A stretch of 64,000 nt of DNA, taken from an uncultured Clostridia bacterium (lineage in GTDB: Bacteria > Bacillota > Clostridia > Lachnospirales > Lachnospiraceae). Below are positions 51,039 to 63,239 of the stretch, piece by piece; within the stretch, counting starts at the first letter, position 1, and every line of letters starts with the position of its first letter. The position numbers and the translations under genes were made by a program. Under the pieces are notes generated by a model. The model saw only the letters and a list, made by a program, of their open reading frames with translations. It ran no database searches and was not told where the DNA came from. The DNA is taken from positions 30,836 to 94,835 of the forward strand of contig CAMWKO010000009.1 in NCBI GenBank assembly GCA_947174885.1, given 5' to 3'.

Positions 51039-52362
51039 AATAAGATTATACATAAAACAGATATTTTTACTTGCAATAGGAAATAAGCTGAGATTTTGTC
51101 TGACCTTTATTGGAATGTTTACGGGACTTTTAATTTTTAGCTTGGGAAATTTGGTACTTGAGAGCTATTATTATGGGAGATTAAAGGAAATTAGAGAAAC
51201 TCCGGAGAATGCAGCATTTGTACTGACTGAAGGCGTTGGAAATAATATGTCTGAAAAATTACATAGTGATAATATATATCCGGAAATTATAAGAATTTCA
51301 AATTGCAGCTATACAATTTACGAAAAATATGATGCAGACGGAAATAGTAAAATAGTATATGCATATATCAATGGAGTAACTAAAGCGGAGGGTGCTACAC
51401 TTATTGATTCAGGTACAGGTATAAAGATGGTACCGGTCAATGTTATTTACGGGAGAAATTTATCAGACAGTGAAATAAATAATAATGATAAGGTATGTCT
51501 TATAGATGAATATACGGCAAATCTTCTTTTTGGAGAAAGTGATGTAATAGGAAGGGAAATTTGCTTTAATCAATATACCGGAGGTGTTGTGGTTATGGGG
51601 GGAGAAGAACAGGAAATAGTATCTTATGAAGTTGTAGGAGTTATTGAGGATACATATTACTCTAAAGGACGATGTGTAACGCAAAATATGGGATATAATT
51701 ATTCTATAGGAAAAGAAAGTGTATATGAATATATATATGTAAATATTATATGCCCATATGAATACTATAAAAATATTGATGAAAGAGAAGAACAAATAAG
51801 AAATATCGGATATTTATGGGAATGTGATACTAAGGATAAGAAGAATGAATTAATAGCTAAAGAAAAGTCAGTTATTGATAGATTAAGATATGAAATGGAA
51901 ATAAGTAATATTATTGATAAGGAAAATTTGAAAATTGCTTTAGAACAGGAACTTGAACCAATAAGATATGCAATAAATATTGTTACAGCAGTTTTGATGA
52001 TTATTTCCGGTGTGGCTTATATGAGTATTTTGTTCTTTAGCTTAAAAGAGAGAATTTCTGAAATAGGTATCAGAAAAGCATTTGGGGCTTCCTCGTTGGA
52101 TATAGTGTTTCAGTTCTTTTTGGAAAATATGATTATTACTATATTGGCTGTGGTATCGGCTGTATTGATAAGTATTTTAATAGGTGCAGGCACATCTGAA
52201 TTTATGCAGAATAACCTCTTGCGTGATTATGAATTGGATGTTTCGTTAGAAATCATTATGAAGCCGATTTTATTTGGTCTTATTCAGTGTATTGTATTTA
52301 CAGTTATTCCAAGTGTACGCTTTTCGCTTATGAAAGTGGCTAATGCACTGCGACAGGAATAA
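51031..52362 (+). CDS. ABC transporter permease, MacB/FtsX type
   Basis: A 443-residue protein. TM1 is at about 13-37, a large external MacB_PCD-like domain at about 45-310 (VIYGRNLSDSEINNNDKVCLI, LLFGESDVIGREICFN), and three C-terminal TM helices with the FtsX signature (LKERISEIGIRKAFGASSLDIVFQF). Four helices and the big external domain are the MacB plan, which does mechanical work on external substrates. It ends the 48018-52362 unit just before rpoB. Confidence 0.88.
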   Translation: MSKIRLYIKQIFLLAIGNKLRFCLTFIGMFTGLLIFSLGNLVLESYYYGRLKEIRETPENAAFVLTEGVGNNMSEKLHSDNIYPEIIRISNCSYTIYEKYDADGNSKIVYAYINGVTKAEGATLIDSGTGIKMVPVNVIYGRNLSDSEINNNDKVCLIDEYTANLLFGESDVIGREICFNQYTGGVVVMGGEEQEIVSYEVVGVIEDTYYSKGRCVTQNMGYNYSIGKESVYEYIYVNIICPYEYYKNIDEREEQIRNIGYLWECDTKDKKNELIAKEKSVIDRLRYEMEISNIIDKENLKIALEQELEPIRYAINIVTAVLMIISGVAYMSILFFSLKERISEIGIRKAFGASSLDIVFQFFLENMIITILAVVSAVLISILIGAGTSEFMQNNLLRDYELDVSLEIIMKPILFGLIQCIVFTVIPSVRFSLMKVANALRQE

Positions 52363-52380
52363 AAAAGGCAAGATGTATAT

Positions 52381-52395
52381 GTTGCCTTTGGCAAC
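52381..52395 (+). terminator. Possible terminator hairpin upstream of rpoB
   Basis: GTTGCC-TTT-GGCAAC is a perfect 6-bp stem, with a T run seven bases later. It is a weak terminator after the permease gene. Confidence 0.4.
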
Positions 52396-52442
52396 AAGAC
52401 TTTTTGAAGCTAAAAATAAAAAATACGGAAACTCAAAAATAA

Positions 52443-52471
52443 TTGACATATTGAACAAACTGTGATATTAT
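52443..52471 (+). promoter_or_regulatory. Sigma-A promoter of rpoB-rpoC
   Basis: TTGACA (52443-52448) and TATTAT (52466-52471) are 17 bp apart. A leader of about 105 bases follows. The consensus quality explains how rpoBC can be expressed despite the insertion that separates it from rplL. Confidence 0.85.
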
Positions 52472-52582
52472 GAGAAATGCACTATTGCATGAATGGGGTA
52501 TTTATGCCCTTTTTGCGCGTAGTAGTATGTCACTTAATCCTATTAAAGGTTTAAGAATATATAGACAGGGGTGAATGTCGAA

Positions 52583-55500
52583 ATGGAGAATTACAGAATG
52601 CATCCAGTGAAATCAGGCAAGAGCGTCAGAATGAGCTACTCAAGACAAAAAGAAGTGCTTGAGATGCCTAACTTTATTGAAATCCAGAAAGACTCATACC
52701 AGTGGTTTTTGGATGAAGGTCTTAAAGAGGTTTTCAATGACATCTCTCCAATTGAAGATTACAGCAATCACTTAAGTTTAGAGTTTGTTGGCTTCCAGTT
52801 GTGTGAGGAAGATAAAAAATATTCAATTGAAGAATGCAAGGAAAGAGATGCCACATACGCTGCACCACTTAAAGTGAAGGTGAGACTTTACAATAAGGAA
52901 ACAGGCGAAATTACCGAGCATGAAATTTTCATGGGTGATTTACCGCTTATGACAGCGACAGGTACTTTCGTTATTAATGGTGCCGAAAGAGTTATAGTTA
53001 GCCAGTTGGTTCGTTCCCCTGGTATTTACTACGGTATCGCACATGACAAAGTTGGTAAAACCTTATATTCTTCTACAGTTATACCTAACAGAGGTGCATG
53101 GTTAGAATATGAAACAGATTCTAACGACATATTTTATGTACGTGTTGACAGAACCAGAAAAGTTCCTGTTACAGTACTGGTAAGAGCATTGGGCTTCGGT
53201 ACTAATGCAGAAATCATAGATTTATTTGGTGAAGAACCAAAAATTTTGGCAAGCTTTGAAAAGGATCCGTCTGATAATTATCAGGATGGATTATTAGAGT
53301 TATATAAAAAGATTCGTCCGGGCGAGCCTTTAAGTGTAGATAGTGCAGAAAGCCTTATTACAAGTATGTTCTTCGATGCCAGAAGATATGATTTGGCAAA
53401 GGTTGGTCGTTACAAGTTTAATAAGAAGCTTTCGTTCAAATATAGAATTAGAAACCAGATTCTTGCTGAGGATGTAGTTGATCAGACAAGCGGTGAAATA
53501 CTTGCTAAGGCAGGAGATGTGGTTAGTGAAGAATTAGCTGTTGACATTCAGAATGCAGCAGTTCCTTTTGTATGGATTCAGACAGAGGAAAGAAATGTTA
53601 AGGTAATTTCAAACCTTGTAGTTGATATAAACAAATATGTTAATTTTGATGCCAGAGAACTTGGTGTAACAGAAAATGTATTCTATCCGGTATTAGCTCA
53701 AATTCTTGAAGAAAATGACAATGATGAGGATATTAAGGATGCAATAAGAAAGAGAATTACAGAGCTTATTCCAAAGCATATTACTAAGGAAGATATTATT
53801 GCTTCTATCAGTTATTGTATGAATCTTGAATATGGTATTGGTAATTCAGACGATATTGACCATTTAGGAAACAGACGTATCAGAGCAGTTGGTGAATTAT
53901 TACAGAACCAGTACAGAATCGGTCTTTCAAGAATGGAAAGAGTTGTTCGTGAAAGAATGACTACACAGGACCTTGATAGCGTATCACCACAGTCGCTTAT
54001 TAATATTAAGCCTGTTACTGCTGCTGTTAAGGAGTTCTTTGGAAGCTCACAGCTTTCACAGTTTATGGACCAGAATAATCCTCTTGGTGAGCTTACACAT
54101 AAGAGAAGATTATCAGCATTAGGTCCTGGTGGTCTTTCAAGAGACAGAGCTGGTTTCGAGGTTCGAGATGTTCATTACTCACATTACGGAAGAATGTGTC
54201 CTATTGAAACACCGGAAGGTCCTAACATCGGTCTTATTAACTCTCTTGCTACATATGCAAGAATTAATGAATATGGATTTATTGAAGCTCCATATAGAGT
54301 TGTAGATAAAAAGGATTCAGCTAATCCAAGAGTTACTGATGAGGTTGTATACCTTACGGCTGATGAAGAAGATAAATACGTAGTAGCTCAGGCTAATGAG
54401 CCTTTGGATGCTGACGGATATTTTGTTAATGCAAATGTATCTGGTCGTTTCCGTGAAGAAACTTCACAGTTTGAAAAGAAGAAAATAGATTTAATGGATG
54501 TATCTCCTAAGATGGTATTCTCAGTTGCTACATCTATGATTCCTTTCCTTGAAAATGATGATGCTAACCGTGCACTTATGGGTTCTAACATGCAGCGTCA
54601 GGCAGTTCCTCTTATGACTACAGAAGCTCCTGTAGTTGGTACAGGTATGGAAGCAAAGGCAGCTGTTGACTCAGGTGTATGTGTAGTCTCAAAGCAGGAT
54701 GGTGTGGTAGAACGTTCAACCTCCAAGGAGATTACTATCAAATATGATGACGGAACTAAAGAAACCTACAGGCTTATAAAGTTTTCAAGAAGTAACCAGA
54801 GCAACTGTTATAATCAAAGACCTATAGTATTTAAGGGCGACAGAGTTGTAAAGGGGCAGGTTATTGCAGATGGTGCATCTACTTCAAATGGTGAAATTGC
54901 ACTTGGTAAAAATCCTCTTATCGGTTTTATGACATGGGAGGGTTACAACTACGAGGATGCGGTACTTCTTAGCGAAAGATTAGTACAGGATGACGTTTAT
55001 ACATCTATTCATATTGAAGAATATGAAACAGAAGCAAGAGATACAAAGCTTGGACCGGAAGAGATTACAAGAGATGTACCAAATGTCGGTGATGATGCTC
55101 TTAAGAATCTTGATGATAGAGGTATTATAAGAATTGGTGCTGAAGTACGTGCCGGTGATATTCTTGTAGGTAAGGTTACTCCAAAGGGAGAAACAGAGCT
55201 TACAGCAGAGGAAAGACTTCTCAGAGCTATTTTTGGAGAAAAAGCAAGAGAGGTAAGAGATACATCACTTAAGGTGCCACATGGTGAATATGGTATTGTT
55301 GTAGATGCCAAGGTATTTACAAGAGAAAATGGTGATGAGTTATCTCCTGGTGTAAATCAGTCAGTCAGAATATATATTGCACAGAAGAGAAAGATTTCGG
55401 TTGGTGATAAAATGGCAGGACGTCATGGTAACAAGGGTGTTGTTTCCCGTGTATTACCGGTAGAAGATATGCCATTCCTTCCAAACGGACGCCCTCTTGA

Positions 55501-56410
55501 CATTGTGCTTAATCCGTTAGGTGTTCCTTCACGTATGAATATCGGACAGGTGCTTGAAATCCATTTAAGTCTTGCTGCTAAAGCATTGGGCTTCAATATT
55601 GCAACTCCTGTATTCGATGGTGCAAACGAAAATGATATCATGGATACACTTGATATGGCTAATGACTATGTCAATACATCATGGGAAGAATTTGAAGCTA
55701 AATACAAAGATAGTGTTGATCCTGAAATTATGGATTATCTGCATGAAAACCTTGATCACAGAGAACTATGGAAAGGTGTTCCGATTTCTAGAGATGGTAA
55801 AGTAAGACTTCGTGACGGTAGAACAGGTGAATATTTTGACAGTCCGGTTACAATCGGTCATATGCATTATCTGAAACTTCATCATCTGGTTGATGATAAG
55901 ATTCATGCCCGTTCAACAGGTCCTTACTCACTTGTTACCCAGCAGCCTCTTGGCGGTAAAGCCCAGTTTGGCGGACAGAGATTTGGTGAAATGGAAGTTT
56001 GGGCGCTTGAAGCTTATGGTGCATCATATACATTACAGGAAATCCTTACATTTAAGTCAGATGATGTTGTAGGACGTGTAAAGACATATGAAGCTATTAT
56101 CAAGGGCGAAAATATCCCTGAACCGGGTATTCCGGAATCCTTCAAGGTTCTTTTAAAAGAACTTCAGTCACTTGCACTTGATGTTAAGGTATTAAGAGAA
56201 GATGATACAGAAGTAGAATTAAAAGAAAATATTGATGTGGAAACAAGCGATTGGAATTCAATCATGGGTAACGACAACGTTAAACCGGATGAAGATTATG
56301 CAAAACATGGTTATCAGCAGCAGGAGATTTCCGGTGAAGAGTTTGTAGCTGTAGAAGAAAGTATAGCTGATGACAGCTATGATGATGACTATAATGAAGA
56401 TATATTATAG
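52583..56410 (+). CDS. rpoB: RNA polymerase beta subunit
   Basis: A 1275-residue protein of usual length for Clostridia. The rifampicin region is typical of sensitive enzymes ([20 protein letters not shown], then [20 protein letters not shown]), with the usual Ser, Gln, Asp, His, Arg and Ser positions unchanged. The beta flap and the C-terminal [20 protein letters not shown] and [20 protein letters not shown] are present. The start at 52583 is chosen because AGGGGTGA lies nine bases upstream; a GTG at 52571 overlaps that site. The acidic tail is a normal variable end. Confidence 0.98.
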   Translation: MENYRMHPVKSGKSVRMSYSRQKEVLEMPNFIEIQKDSYQWFLDEGLKEVFNDISPIEDYSNHLSLEFVGFQLCEEDKKYSIEECKERDATYAAPLKVKVRLYNKETGEITEHEIFMGDLPLMTATGTFVINGAERVIVSQLVRSPGIYYGIAHDKVGKTLYSSTVIPNRGAWLEYETDSNDIFYVRVDRTRKVPVTVLVRALGFGTNAEIIDLFGEEPKILASFEKDPSDNYQDGLLELYKKIRPGEPLSVDSAESLITSMFFDARRYDLAKVGRYKFNKKLSFKYRIRNQILAEDVVDQTSGEILAKAGDVVSEELAVDIQNAAVPFVWIQTEERNVKVISNLVVDINKYVNFDARELGVTENVFYPVLAQILEENDNDEDIKDAIRKRITELIPKHITKEDIIASISYCMNLEYGIGNSDDIDHLGNRRIRAVGELLQNQYRIGLSRMERVVRERMTTQDLDSVSPQSLINIKPVTAAVKEFFGSSQLSQFMDQNNPLGELTHKRRLSALGPGGLSRDRAGFEVRDVHYSHYGRMCPIETPEGPNIGLINSLATYARINEYGFIEAPYRVVDKKDSANPRVTDEVVYLTADEEDKYVVAQANEPLDADGYFVNANVSGRFREETSQFEKKKIDLMDVSPKMVFSVATSMIPFLENDDANRALMGSNMQRQAVPLMTTEAPVVGTGMEAKAAVDSGVCVVSKQDGVVERSTSKEITIKYDDGTKETYRLIKFSRSNQSNCYNQRPIVFKGDRVVKGQVIADGASTSNGEIALGKNPLIGFMTWEGYNYEDAVLLSERLVQDDVYTSIHIEEYETEARDTKLGPEEITRDVPNVGDDALKNLDDRGIIRIGAEVRAGDILVGKVTPKGETELTAEERLLRAIFGEKAREVRDTSLKVPHGEYGIVVDAKVFTRENGDELSPGVNQSVRIYIAQKRKISVGDKMAGRHGNKGVVSRVLPVEDMPFLPNGRPLDIVLNPLGVPSRMNIGQVLEIHLSLAAKALGFNIATPVFDGANENDIMDTLDMANDYVNTSWEEFEAKYKDSVDPEIMDYLHENLDHRELWKGVPISRDGKVRLRDGRTGEYFDSPVTIGHMHYLKLHHLVDDKIHARSTGPYSLVTQQPLGGKAQFGGQRFGEMEVWALEAYGASYTLQEILTFKSDDVVGRVKTYEAIIKGENIPEPGIPESFKVLLKELQSLALDVKVLREDDTEVELKENIDVETSDWNSIMGNDNVKPDEDYAKHGYQQQEISGEEFVAVEESIADDSYDDDYNEDIL

Positions 56411-56427
56411 AGAAGGGAGTTCCAAAA

Positions 56428-59400
56428 ATGCCAGAAAATAAACAGTCAACATATCAGCCAATGACATTTGACAAGATTAAAATCGGTTTAGCTTCACCAG
56501 ACAAAATCAGAGACTGGTCACATAGGACTAAAGAGCCTGAAGATAAAACTTCTGAAGCTTGGGAGAGATGGAACAATGAAGGTAATGTTTTAAAGCCTGA
56601 AACCATTAACTACAGAACATTAAAACCGGAAAGAGATGGTTTGTTCTGCGAAAAAATCTTTGGACCAAGTAAGGATTGGGAATGTCATTGTGGTAAGTAT
56701 AAAAAAATCAGATACAAGGGTGTAATCTGTGACAGATGTGGTGTTGAAGTAACAAAGTCATCTGTTCGTAGAGAGCGTATGGGTCGTATTGAGCTTGCAG
56801 CACCTGTATCACACATTTGGTATTTTAAAGGTATTCCAAGCCGTATGGGCTTAATACTTGATTTATCGCCAAGAACACTTGAAAAGGTATTATATTTTGC
56901 ATCTTATATTGTATTAGATGCAGGTAATACAGACCTTATCTATAAGCAGGTACTTTCTGAAAAGGAATACAGGGACGCTTATGACAAGTATGGTGATACA
57001 TTCCGTGTAGGAATGGGTGCAGAATCTATTCTTGAGCTTTTAGAGTCTATTGATCTTGAAAAGGATTCAGAGGAATTAAAAGCAGAGCTTGCTGAAAGCA
57101 CAGGACAGAAGAGAGCAAGAATTATTAAAAGGCTTGAAGTTGTAGAGGCATTCAGAAACTCAGGAAACAGACCTGAATGGATGATTCTTACTGTAGTACC
57201 GGTAATCCCACCTGATTTGAGACCAATGGTACAGTTGGATGGTGGACGTTTTGCAACCTCAGACTTAAATGATTTATATAGAAGAATTATCAATAGAAAT
57301 AACCGTTTACAGAGACTTCTTGACCTTGGAGCTCCTGAAATCATTGTAAGAAACGAAAAGAGAATGCTTCAGGAAGCTGTAGATGCACTTATTGATAACG
57401 GCAGACGTGGTCGTCCTGTAACAGGACCGGGTAACAGAGCGTTAAAGTCACTTTCAGATATGCTTAAAGGTAAGCAGGGACGTTTCCGTCAGAATCTTTT
57501 AGGTAAACGTGTTGACTATTCAGGACGTTCGGTTATCGTAGTAGGACCTGAACTTAAGATTTATCAGTGTGGTCTTCCAAAGGAAATGGCTATTGAGTTA
57601 TTTAAGCCATTTGTTATGAAAGAGCTTACAGCTAAAGGACTTGCAAATAATATTAAGCAGGCAAAGAAGATGGTGGAAACACTAAAGACAGAGGTATGGG
57701 ATGTATTAGAGGATGTCATTAGAGAGCATCCTGTAATGCTTAACCGTGCACCTACACTTCACAGACTCGGTATTCAGGCTTTTGAGCCGATTCTTGTAGA
57801 GGGTAAGGCTATTAAGCTTCATCCATTGGTATGTACAGCATTCAATGCCGACTTCGACGGAGACCAGATGGCTGTTCATCTTCCATTATCAGTTGAAGCA
57901 CAGGCAGAATGCAGATTTTTACTTCTGTCACCTAACAACCTGCTTAAGCCGTCAGACGGTGGTCCTGTAGCAGTTCCTTCACAGGATATGGTATTAGGTA
58001 TTTATTATCTGACACAGGAAAGACCTGGTGCTATGGGTGAAGGCAAGACCTTTAAGAACGTTAACGAAGCTATTCTTGCATACGAAAACGGTGCAATTAC
58101 ACTTCACTCAAAGATATTTGTAAGGGTAACTAAGACACTTGCAGATGGAGAAGTTATTTCCGGTATTGTTAATTCGACATTAGGAAGATTTATATTTAAT
58201 GAAATCCTTCCACAGGACCTTGGCCTTACAGCAAGAGAAACTAAGGAAGATGAGCTTAAGCTTGAAGTAGATTATCATGTTGGAAAGAAACAGTTAAAGA
58301 AGATTCTTGAAAAGGTTATTAATACACATGGTGCTACAAAGACAGCAGAGGTTCTTGATGATATTAAAGCTATGGGCTACAAATATTCAACAAGAGCAGC
58401 CATGACAGTTTCTATTTCAGATATGACTGTTCCTGAAAAGAAGAAGGATATCTTAAAGAATGCTGAAAATACTGTTGAAATGATTACAAACAATTATCGT
58501 CGTGGTTTTATCACCGATGAAGAAAGATATAAAGAAGTAATTACAACCTGGCAGGAAGCAGATAATGAAATTACCAAGGCACTTCTTGGTGGTCTTGATA
58601 AATACAACAATATCTATATGATGGCTGACTCAGGTGCCCGTGGTTCTGACAAGCAGATTAAACAGCTTGCAGGTATGCGTGGTCTGATGGCTGATACAAC
58701 AGGTAAGACTATTGAGCTTCCTATCAAGTCAAACTTCCGTGAAGGTCTTGACGTTTTGGAATACTTTATTTCTGCACATGGTGCAAGAAAAGGTCTTTCA
58801 GATACTGCTCTTAGAACAGCCGATTCGGGATACCTTACAAGAAGACTTGTTGATGTATCACAGGATTTAATCATTCGTGAAGTTGATTGTTCAGTAGGAA
58901 AAGAAATTCCGTTTATGGAAATAAAGGCATTTATGGATGGTGCCGAGGTTATCGAAAGTCTTGAGGAAAGAATTACAGGCAGATATTCAGCAGAAACAAT
59001 TAATGATGCTGACGGTAATATGATAGTTAAGAAAAATCATATGATTACTCCTAAGCGTGCAGCTGCGATTATGAAGACTAATCCACAGACTGTTAAGATT
59101 AGAACAATTCTTTCATGTAAGTCACACTTAGGCGTTTGTGCTAAATGCTATGGTGCAAACATGGCTACAGGTCAGGCGGTACAGGTTGGTGAGGCAGTAG
59201 GTATTATTGCTGCACAGTCAATCGGTGAGCCAGGTACACAGCTTACTATGAGAACCTTCCATACAGGTGGTGTTGCCGGTGATGATATTACACAGGGTCT
59301 TCCTAGAGTAGAAGAATTATTTGAAGCCAGAAAACCAAAGGGACTTGCTATTATAGCCGAGTTCGGTGGTAAAGCTGAAATTAAGGATACTAAGAAGAAG

Positions 59401-60099
59401 AGAGAAATCGTTATTACGGATCCGGAGACAGGCAATTCAAAGGCATACTTAATTCCATATGGTTCAAGAATTAAGATTATGGATGGTGTAATGCTTGAAG
59501 CAGGTGATGAACTTACTGAAGGTTCTGTAAATCCACATGACATCTTAAAGATTAAGGGTGTTCGTGCCGTACAGGATTATATGATTCAGGAGGTACAAAG
59601 AGTTTATCGTCTGCAGGGTGTTGAAATCAATGATAAGCACATTGAAGTTATTGTAAGACAGATGCTAAAGAAAGTTAAGATTGAGGAAAGTGGAGATTCC
59701 GAATTCCTTCCTGGTACATCAGTGGATGTCCTTGACTTTAATGAAATTAATGAAAGCCTTATAGCTGAGGGAAAAGAGCCGGCAGTCGGCAAGCAGGTAA
59801 TGCTTGGTATTACAAAAGCTTCACTTGCGACAAATTCATTCCTTTCAGCCGCTTCATTCCAGGAAACTACAAAGGTACTTACAGAGGCAGCTATCAATGG
59901 TAAGGTTGATCCGCTTATCGGTCTTAAAGAAAACGTTATTATTGGTAAGTTAATTCCTGCAGGTACAGGTATGAAGAGATATCGTTCAGTTAAGCTTGAT
60001 ACAGAATCGGAAGTAATATCAGTTGATGAAGATATTACAGATGAAGTATTAGAAATTGAAGAAGATGTTTCTGATGAGATTATAGCAGTAACAGAATAA
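56428..60099 (+). CDS. rpoC: RNA polymerase beta' subunit
   Basis: A 1223-residue protein. The N-terminal zinc finger ([20 protein letters not shown]), the catalytic [14 protein letters not shown] with three Asp that hold the active-site magnesium, the bridge helix/trigger loop region ([35 protein letters not shown]) and the second zinc site ([13 protein letters not shown]) are intact. It starts 17 bases after rpoB with AAGGGAG upstream. The tail after about residue 1190 is acidic and variable. Confidence 0.98.
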   Translation: MPENKQSTYQPMTFDKIKIGLASPDKIRDWSHRTKEPEDKTSEAWERWNNEGNVLKPETINYRTLKPERDGLFCEKIFGPSKDWECHCGKYKKIRYKGVICDRCGVEVTKSSVRRERMGRIELAAPVSHIWYFKGIPSRMGLILDLSPRTLEKVLYFASYIVLDAGNTDLIYKQVLSEKEYRDAYDKYGDTFRVGMGAESILELLESIDLEKDSEELKAELAESTGQKRARIIKRLEVVEAFRNSGNRPEWMILTVVPVIPPDLRPMVQLDGGRFATSDLNDLYRRIINRNNRLQRLLDLGAPEIIVRNEKRMLQEAVDALIDNGRRGRPVTGPGNRALKSLSDMLKGKQGRFRQNLLGKRVDYSGRSVIVVGPELKIYQCGLPKEMAIELFKPFVMKELTAKGLANNIKQAKKMVETLKTEVWDVLEDVIREHPVMLNRAPTLHRLGIQAFEPILVEGKAIKLHPLVCTAFNADFDGDQMAVHLPLSVEAQAECRFLLLSPNNLLKPSDGGPVAVPSQDMVLGIYYLTQERPGAMGEGKTFKNVNEAILAYENGAITLHSKIFVRVTKTLADGEVISGIVNSTLGRFIFNEILPQDLGLTARETKEDELKLEVDYHVGKKQLKKILEKVINTHGATKTAEVLDDIKAMGYKYSTRAAMTVSISDMTVPEKKKDILKNAENTVEMITNNYRRGFITDEERYKEVITTWQEADNEITKALLGGLDKYNNIYMMADSGARGSDKQIKQLAGMRGLMADTTGKTIELPIKSNFREGLDVLEYFISAHGARKGLSDTALRTADSGYLTRRLVDVSQDLIIREVDCSVGKEIPFMEIKAFMDGAEVIESLEERITGRYSAETINDADGNMIVKKNHMITPKRAAAIMKTNPQTVKIRTILSCKSHLGVCAKCYGANMATGQAVQVGEAVGIIAAQSIGEPGTQLTMRTFHTGGVAGDDITQGLPRVEELFEARKPKGLAIIAEFGGKAEIKDTKKKREIVITDPETGNSKAYLIPYGSRIKIMDGVMLEAGDELTEGSVNPHDILKIKGVRAVQDYMIQEVQRVYRLQGVEINDKHIEVIVRQMLKKVKIEESGDSEFLPGTSVDVLDFNEINESLIAEGKEPAVGKQVMLGITKASLATNSFLSAASFQETTKVLTEAAINGKVDPLIGLKENVIIGKLIPAGTGMKRYRSVKLDTESEVISVDEDITDEVLEIEEDVSDEIIAVTE

Positions 60100-60131
60100 T
60101 AAATTTGCAAATATAATGTTGCATTAAGTAG

Positions 60132-60189
60132 AAAATCTACAGGATATAGTTTTTGTATTACTAAAATATCTATATCCTGTAGATTTTTT
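60132..60189 (+). terminator. Terminator of the rpoBC operon
   Basis: A long perfect stem, AAAATCTACAGGATATAG with its complement, encloses a 20-base loop and is followed by six T. The gap to 60402 shows no other element. Confidence 0.9.
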
Positions 60190-60402
60190 GTACTATAGCC
60201 ATTTTCTTTATATTTAAATGATTTCCTAAATATTAATTGGAGTTTTACAGTCAACTATGGTATTATATATATTGTTTATGATATAAACTTTAGAAATATA
60301 GAAATATAAAGACATAAAGCTAAAAAATTAAGCTTATTTTAATAATGAATAGATTACTTAAAGCTGATTAAAAATTGCATGAAAACAGATAAAGGAGACA
60401 AC

Positions 60403-61266
60403 ATGAAAGAAATATTATCACCATCCGAAATTGCAGAATTTACAGTAGAAGTAGGTGTAAACAAGGCAAATATGAAGTGGTGGAAACAATTTATACTTGG
60501 TATAATGGCAGGACTGTTTATTTCTTTGGCTGGAAATGCAGCAAGTGTAGCAGGATATGGTGTATCCGGTGTTGGGACCGGTAAGATGGTATCAGGAGCA
60601 TTGTTTGGTACCGGACTTATAATGGTATTACTTGCAGGAGCAGAATTGTTTACAGGTAATTGTCTTGTATCGATGGCGGTGCTTCAAAGAAAAGTAAAAG
60701 CAGTTTCAATGCTTAGAAACTGGATACTTGTATATATGGGAAATCTTGCAGGTGGCGTGCTTTACACATTTTTAATGGGACAGACTACACAGATGAGTAT
60801 GGATGGAGGTGCAATGGGAGCATATGCCATTAATTCAGCATATAGTAAATGCACTATGAATTTTATACCGGCATTTGTGATGGGTATTTTTTGTAATCTT
60901 CTTGTTTGTATTGCCGTATGGGTAAGCTACTCTTCAAAAAATGTAGTAGGAAAGATAGCGGCAATGTATTTTCCAATCTGGATATTTGTAACTTCAGGTT
61001 ATGAGCATTGCGTAGCAAATATGTATTACATACCTATGGGAATTTTTGCAAAGCTTAATGATACCGCAGTAGATGCTGCTTATACTATTTACGGACTTGA
61101 TGCCGATAAATTGTCACAGGTAAACTGGTCTAATTTCTTTATAACAAATCTTATACCGGTAACACTTGGAAATATAGTGGGTGGTGTAATACTTGTGGGG
61201 GCAGTTTACTGGCTTGTATATCTGAAGAAGGATAAGAAAGTGGAGGATGATATAAAAACAAACTAA
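60403..61266 (+). CDS. Formate/nitrite channel family protein (FocA/NirC)
   Basis: A 287-residue protein with six TM helices. The FNT signature features are present: GNAASVAGYGVSG near the first helix hairpin, GAELFTGNCLVSMAV, and the C-terminal half repeat with LLVCIAVWVSYSSKNVVGK and TSGYEHCVANMY (the conserved His region of the pore). It forms a pentameric channel for formate, nitrite or hydrosulfide. There is no pyruvate formate-lyase gene beside it to decide which. Start at 60403 after AAAGGAG. Confidence 0.9.
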   Translation: MKEILSPSEIAEFTVEVGVNKANMKWWKQFILGIMAGLFISLAGNAASVAGYGVSGVGTGKMVSGALFGTGLIMVLLAGAELFTGNCLVSMAVLQRKVKAVSMLRNWILVYMGNLAGGVLYTFLMGQTTQMSMDGGAMGAYAINSAYSKCTMNFIPAFVMGIFCNLLVCIAVWVSYSSKNVVGKIAAMYFPIWIFVTSGYEHCVANMYYIPMGIFAKLNDTAVDAAYTIYGLDADKLSQVNWSNFFITNLIPVTLGNIVGGVILVGAVYWLVYLKKDKKVEDDIKTN

Positions 61267-62126
61267 AGTCTTTCCTGAAAGTGTGATTTATACCCGTTTC
61301 CTAAAACTTCACTGGCAGAGGTTACTATCATGAAAGCATTGGAGTCTGTATCACGGACAATACGTTGGATTTTAGGAAGACTGTGTTTTCTTATAACACA
61401 CATTATTATTTTTTTATCGGACAGGGTATATGCACCTGAGCCGTTAATATATGTTACGCCTGTATCTATATCTGACAATAGGGCGGAAGCAATATCTCTT
61501 TCTGATTCACTAATGATTAAAACCAGCTTTGCACCATCAGTACCATAGAGAATTTTGTCCATGACTATACTGGAGGTAATCATGGCAATGCTTGAAAATA
61601 AAGCAATTTCAACATTCTTAAAGGCTATGGCAGAGCATATTACAATAATGGAATCTATAATCAGAAATAATTTTCCGGTTTCGATATGTGGAAATTTAAG
61701 TTTAAGCAATCGGACTATTATATCAGAACCACCTGAAGTAGAGCCACATTTTAGTATCATACTAAGTCCTGTAGCGACAAGGAAGCCACCGGAAAGTGCA
61801 GCTAATATATAGTTACTTGTAAGAGCAGGAAATATAGAAAGGGAATCTACAAAAGTAGAGGTTAATATAACAGTAATAATGGTAGGTATCAGAAACTTCA
61901 TACCAAGTTTATAAATACCGAGTATAATAATAGGAATATTAATTATAGCATAAAGAAGACCGTTAGAAATACCTGTGTAGTAGCTGATAATAATAGCAAG
62001 TCCGGAAATACCGCCGGGTGCCAAAGAGTTAGGTGCTAAAAATAAACTGATTCCCATAGCATATACATATGAAAATAGAATTATTAAAAGATATTTCTTA
62101 ATTATTTTAAGCATTTTCTTATTCAT
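61263..62126 (-). CDS. YitT family membrane protein (DUF161 and DUF2179)
   Basis: A 287-residue protein. Five TM helices in about 1-190 carry the family motifs (ANSLAPGGISGLAIIISYYTG type, and LKCGSTSGGSDIIVRLLKLKF), followed by a cytoplasmic DUF2179 domain (about 200-280: VTYINGSGAYTLSDKKIIMC). The function is unknown; transport or sensing is proposed for the family. Its stop overlaps the 3' end of the convergent channel gene by four bases. Confidence 0.88.
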   Translation of the reverse strand: MNKKMLKIIKKYLLIILFSYVYAMGISLFLAPNSLAPGGISGLAIIISYYTGISNGLLYAIINIPIIILGIYKLGMKFLIPTIITVILTSTFVDSLSIFPALTSNYILAALSGGFLVATGLSMILKCGSTSGGSDIIVRLLKLKFPHIETGKLFLIIDSIIVICSAIAFKNVEIALFSSIAMITSSIVMDKILYGTDGAKLVLIISESERDIASALLSDIDTGVTYINGSGAYTLSDKKIIMCVIRKHSLPKIQRIVRDTDSNAFMIVTSASEVLGNGYKSHFQERL

Positions 62127-62210
62127 TATTTAATCTCCATTATATTATAAATTATTTATTATTTTAGTAAGAAATATACAAATATAAATTAAATGTACAT
62201 AACACTGAAA

Positions 62211-63164
62211 TCAGCTTGAAACAGTATAATCAAGTCCGCTATGATATGATCTGCAACCAATGGATTTCATTAAAACATTTAAAGTATGCACATTTTCAGG
62301 TGTTTCAATAAAGTTATCAAACAAAAGTAATATTGATAACAGCTCTTTGCGGGATTTGTTTAGCAAATCCGGGATGGACTCTGTTGATGAAATGCAAGTA
62401 TCCCAAGGGTTAAACCACATTGAATGATTTATATTAAATGGGTCAGGATGTTTAATAGTATCACCGCCGGGAATAAGAGGTGAAATATATTTTTGACCCA
62501 CAAATGCATATTCCAGTGTTCCGATGGCATTTTTCATTTTTGAGGATATCAGATGAAGCATTTTATGCTCTTTTTGTACAGATAGTATAGCCATTTTTAT
62601 TCCTTTTTTGGTAATACGGGAATGAGAGTAGGTATTTCGTATACTGTAATGTAGCATATCTGTAATTATATTTTTCTCATAATCGGACAATATTATTTCA
62701 CTGTTTTTAAAAAAATCCTGTTGACTTCTATTATTAAGATATGTTTTTATAAGTGTAATATCAATATCTGTTTCTAAAGAAAAATGCTTTTCCAGATAAT
62801 CCTTTCCTTTGTTAGGATAGTTGGTCATCCAATAAACATATGGATGTATGTTACAATCAAGAATATAGTGAGATAAAAAGCCACAAAGATATGATATGGC
62901 GATGCTCTTTTGATGACTGGTAGAATTAATTATATATTCAATACAGTTTTTAAAGAAAATATCTGTTTTTGAGGTATGCATAATAGAACCAATATTCTTC
63001 CGAGGGGCAGCTATTTCAGTAGCGTAGTAGAAAAAAATATCAGGACCTAAAAGTCCCAGCTTATAAGCACCTCTTTCTTTTTCAATACAGCTTTTTATTT
63101 CAGACTCCGGCATTCTTCTATATGTATGAATACCAAAAATATAGTGAGTATCGTAACCTGGCAT
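62211..63164 (-). CDS. Zinc-dependent phospholipase C-like protein
   Basis: A 317-residue protein. The N-terminal half has the Zn_dep_PLPC pattern: PGYDTHYIFG, KLGLLGPDIFFYY, HTSKTDIFF, and FLSHYILDCNIHPYVYW with His and Asp ligands for the metals. Members of this group in Lachnospiraceae lack a signal peptide and their real substrate is unknown. The C-terminal half is not recognised. The start at 63164 follows GGGAGG; an in-frame start 12 bases earlier overlaps that site. Confidence 0.8.
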   Translation of the reverse strand: MPGYDTHYIFGIHTYRRMPESEIKSCIEKERGAYKLGLLGPDIFFYYATEIAAPRKNIGSIMHTSKTDIFFKNCIEYIINSTSHQKSIAISYLCGFLSHYILDCNIHPYVYWMTNYPNKGKDYLEKHFSLETDIDITLIKTYLNNRSQQDFFKNSEIILSDYEKNIITDMLHYSIRNTYSHSRITKKGIKMAILSVQKEHKMLHLISSKMKNAIGTLEYAFVGQKYISPLIPGGDTIKHPDPFNINHSMWFNPWDTCISSTESIPDLLNKSRKELLSILLLFDNFIETPENVHTLNVLMKSIGCRSYHSGLDYTVSS

Positions 63165-63239
63165 ATTTCCTCCCAAATAAATTTAGATTATAAAACAATA
63201 TAATAGCTATAGAACGGAATATTTACACATAAAGCAATT

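Noticed and set aside
60403..62126. Convergent 4-base overlap of the FocA-like and YitT genes as a regulatory device
   Set aside because: Short tail-to-tail overlaps are common in compact genomes and no shared terminator or antisense signal is visible here.
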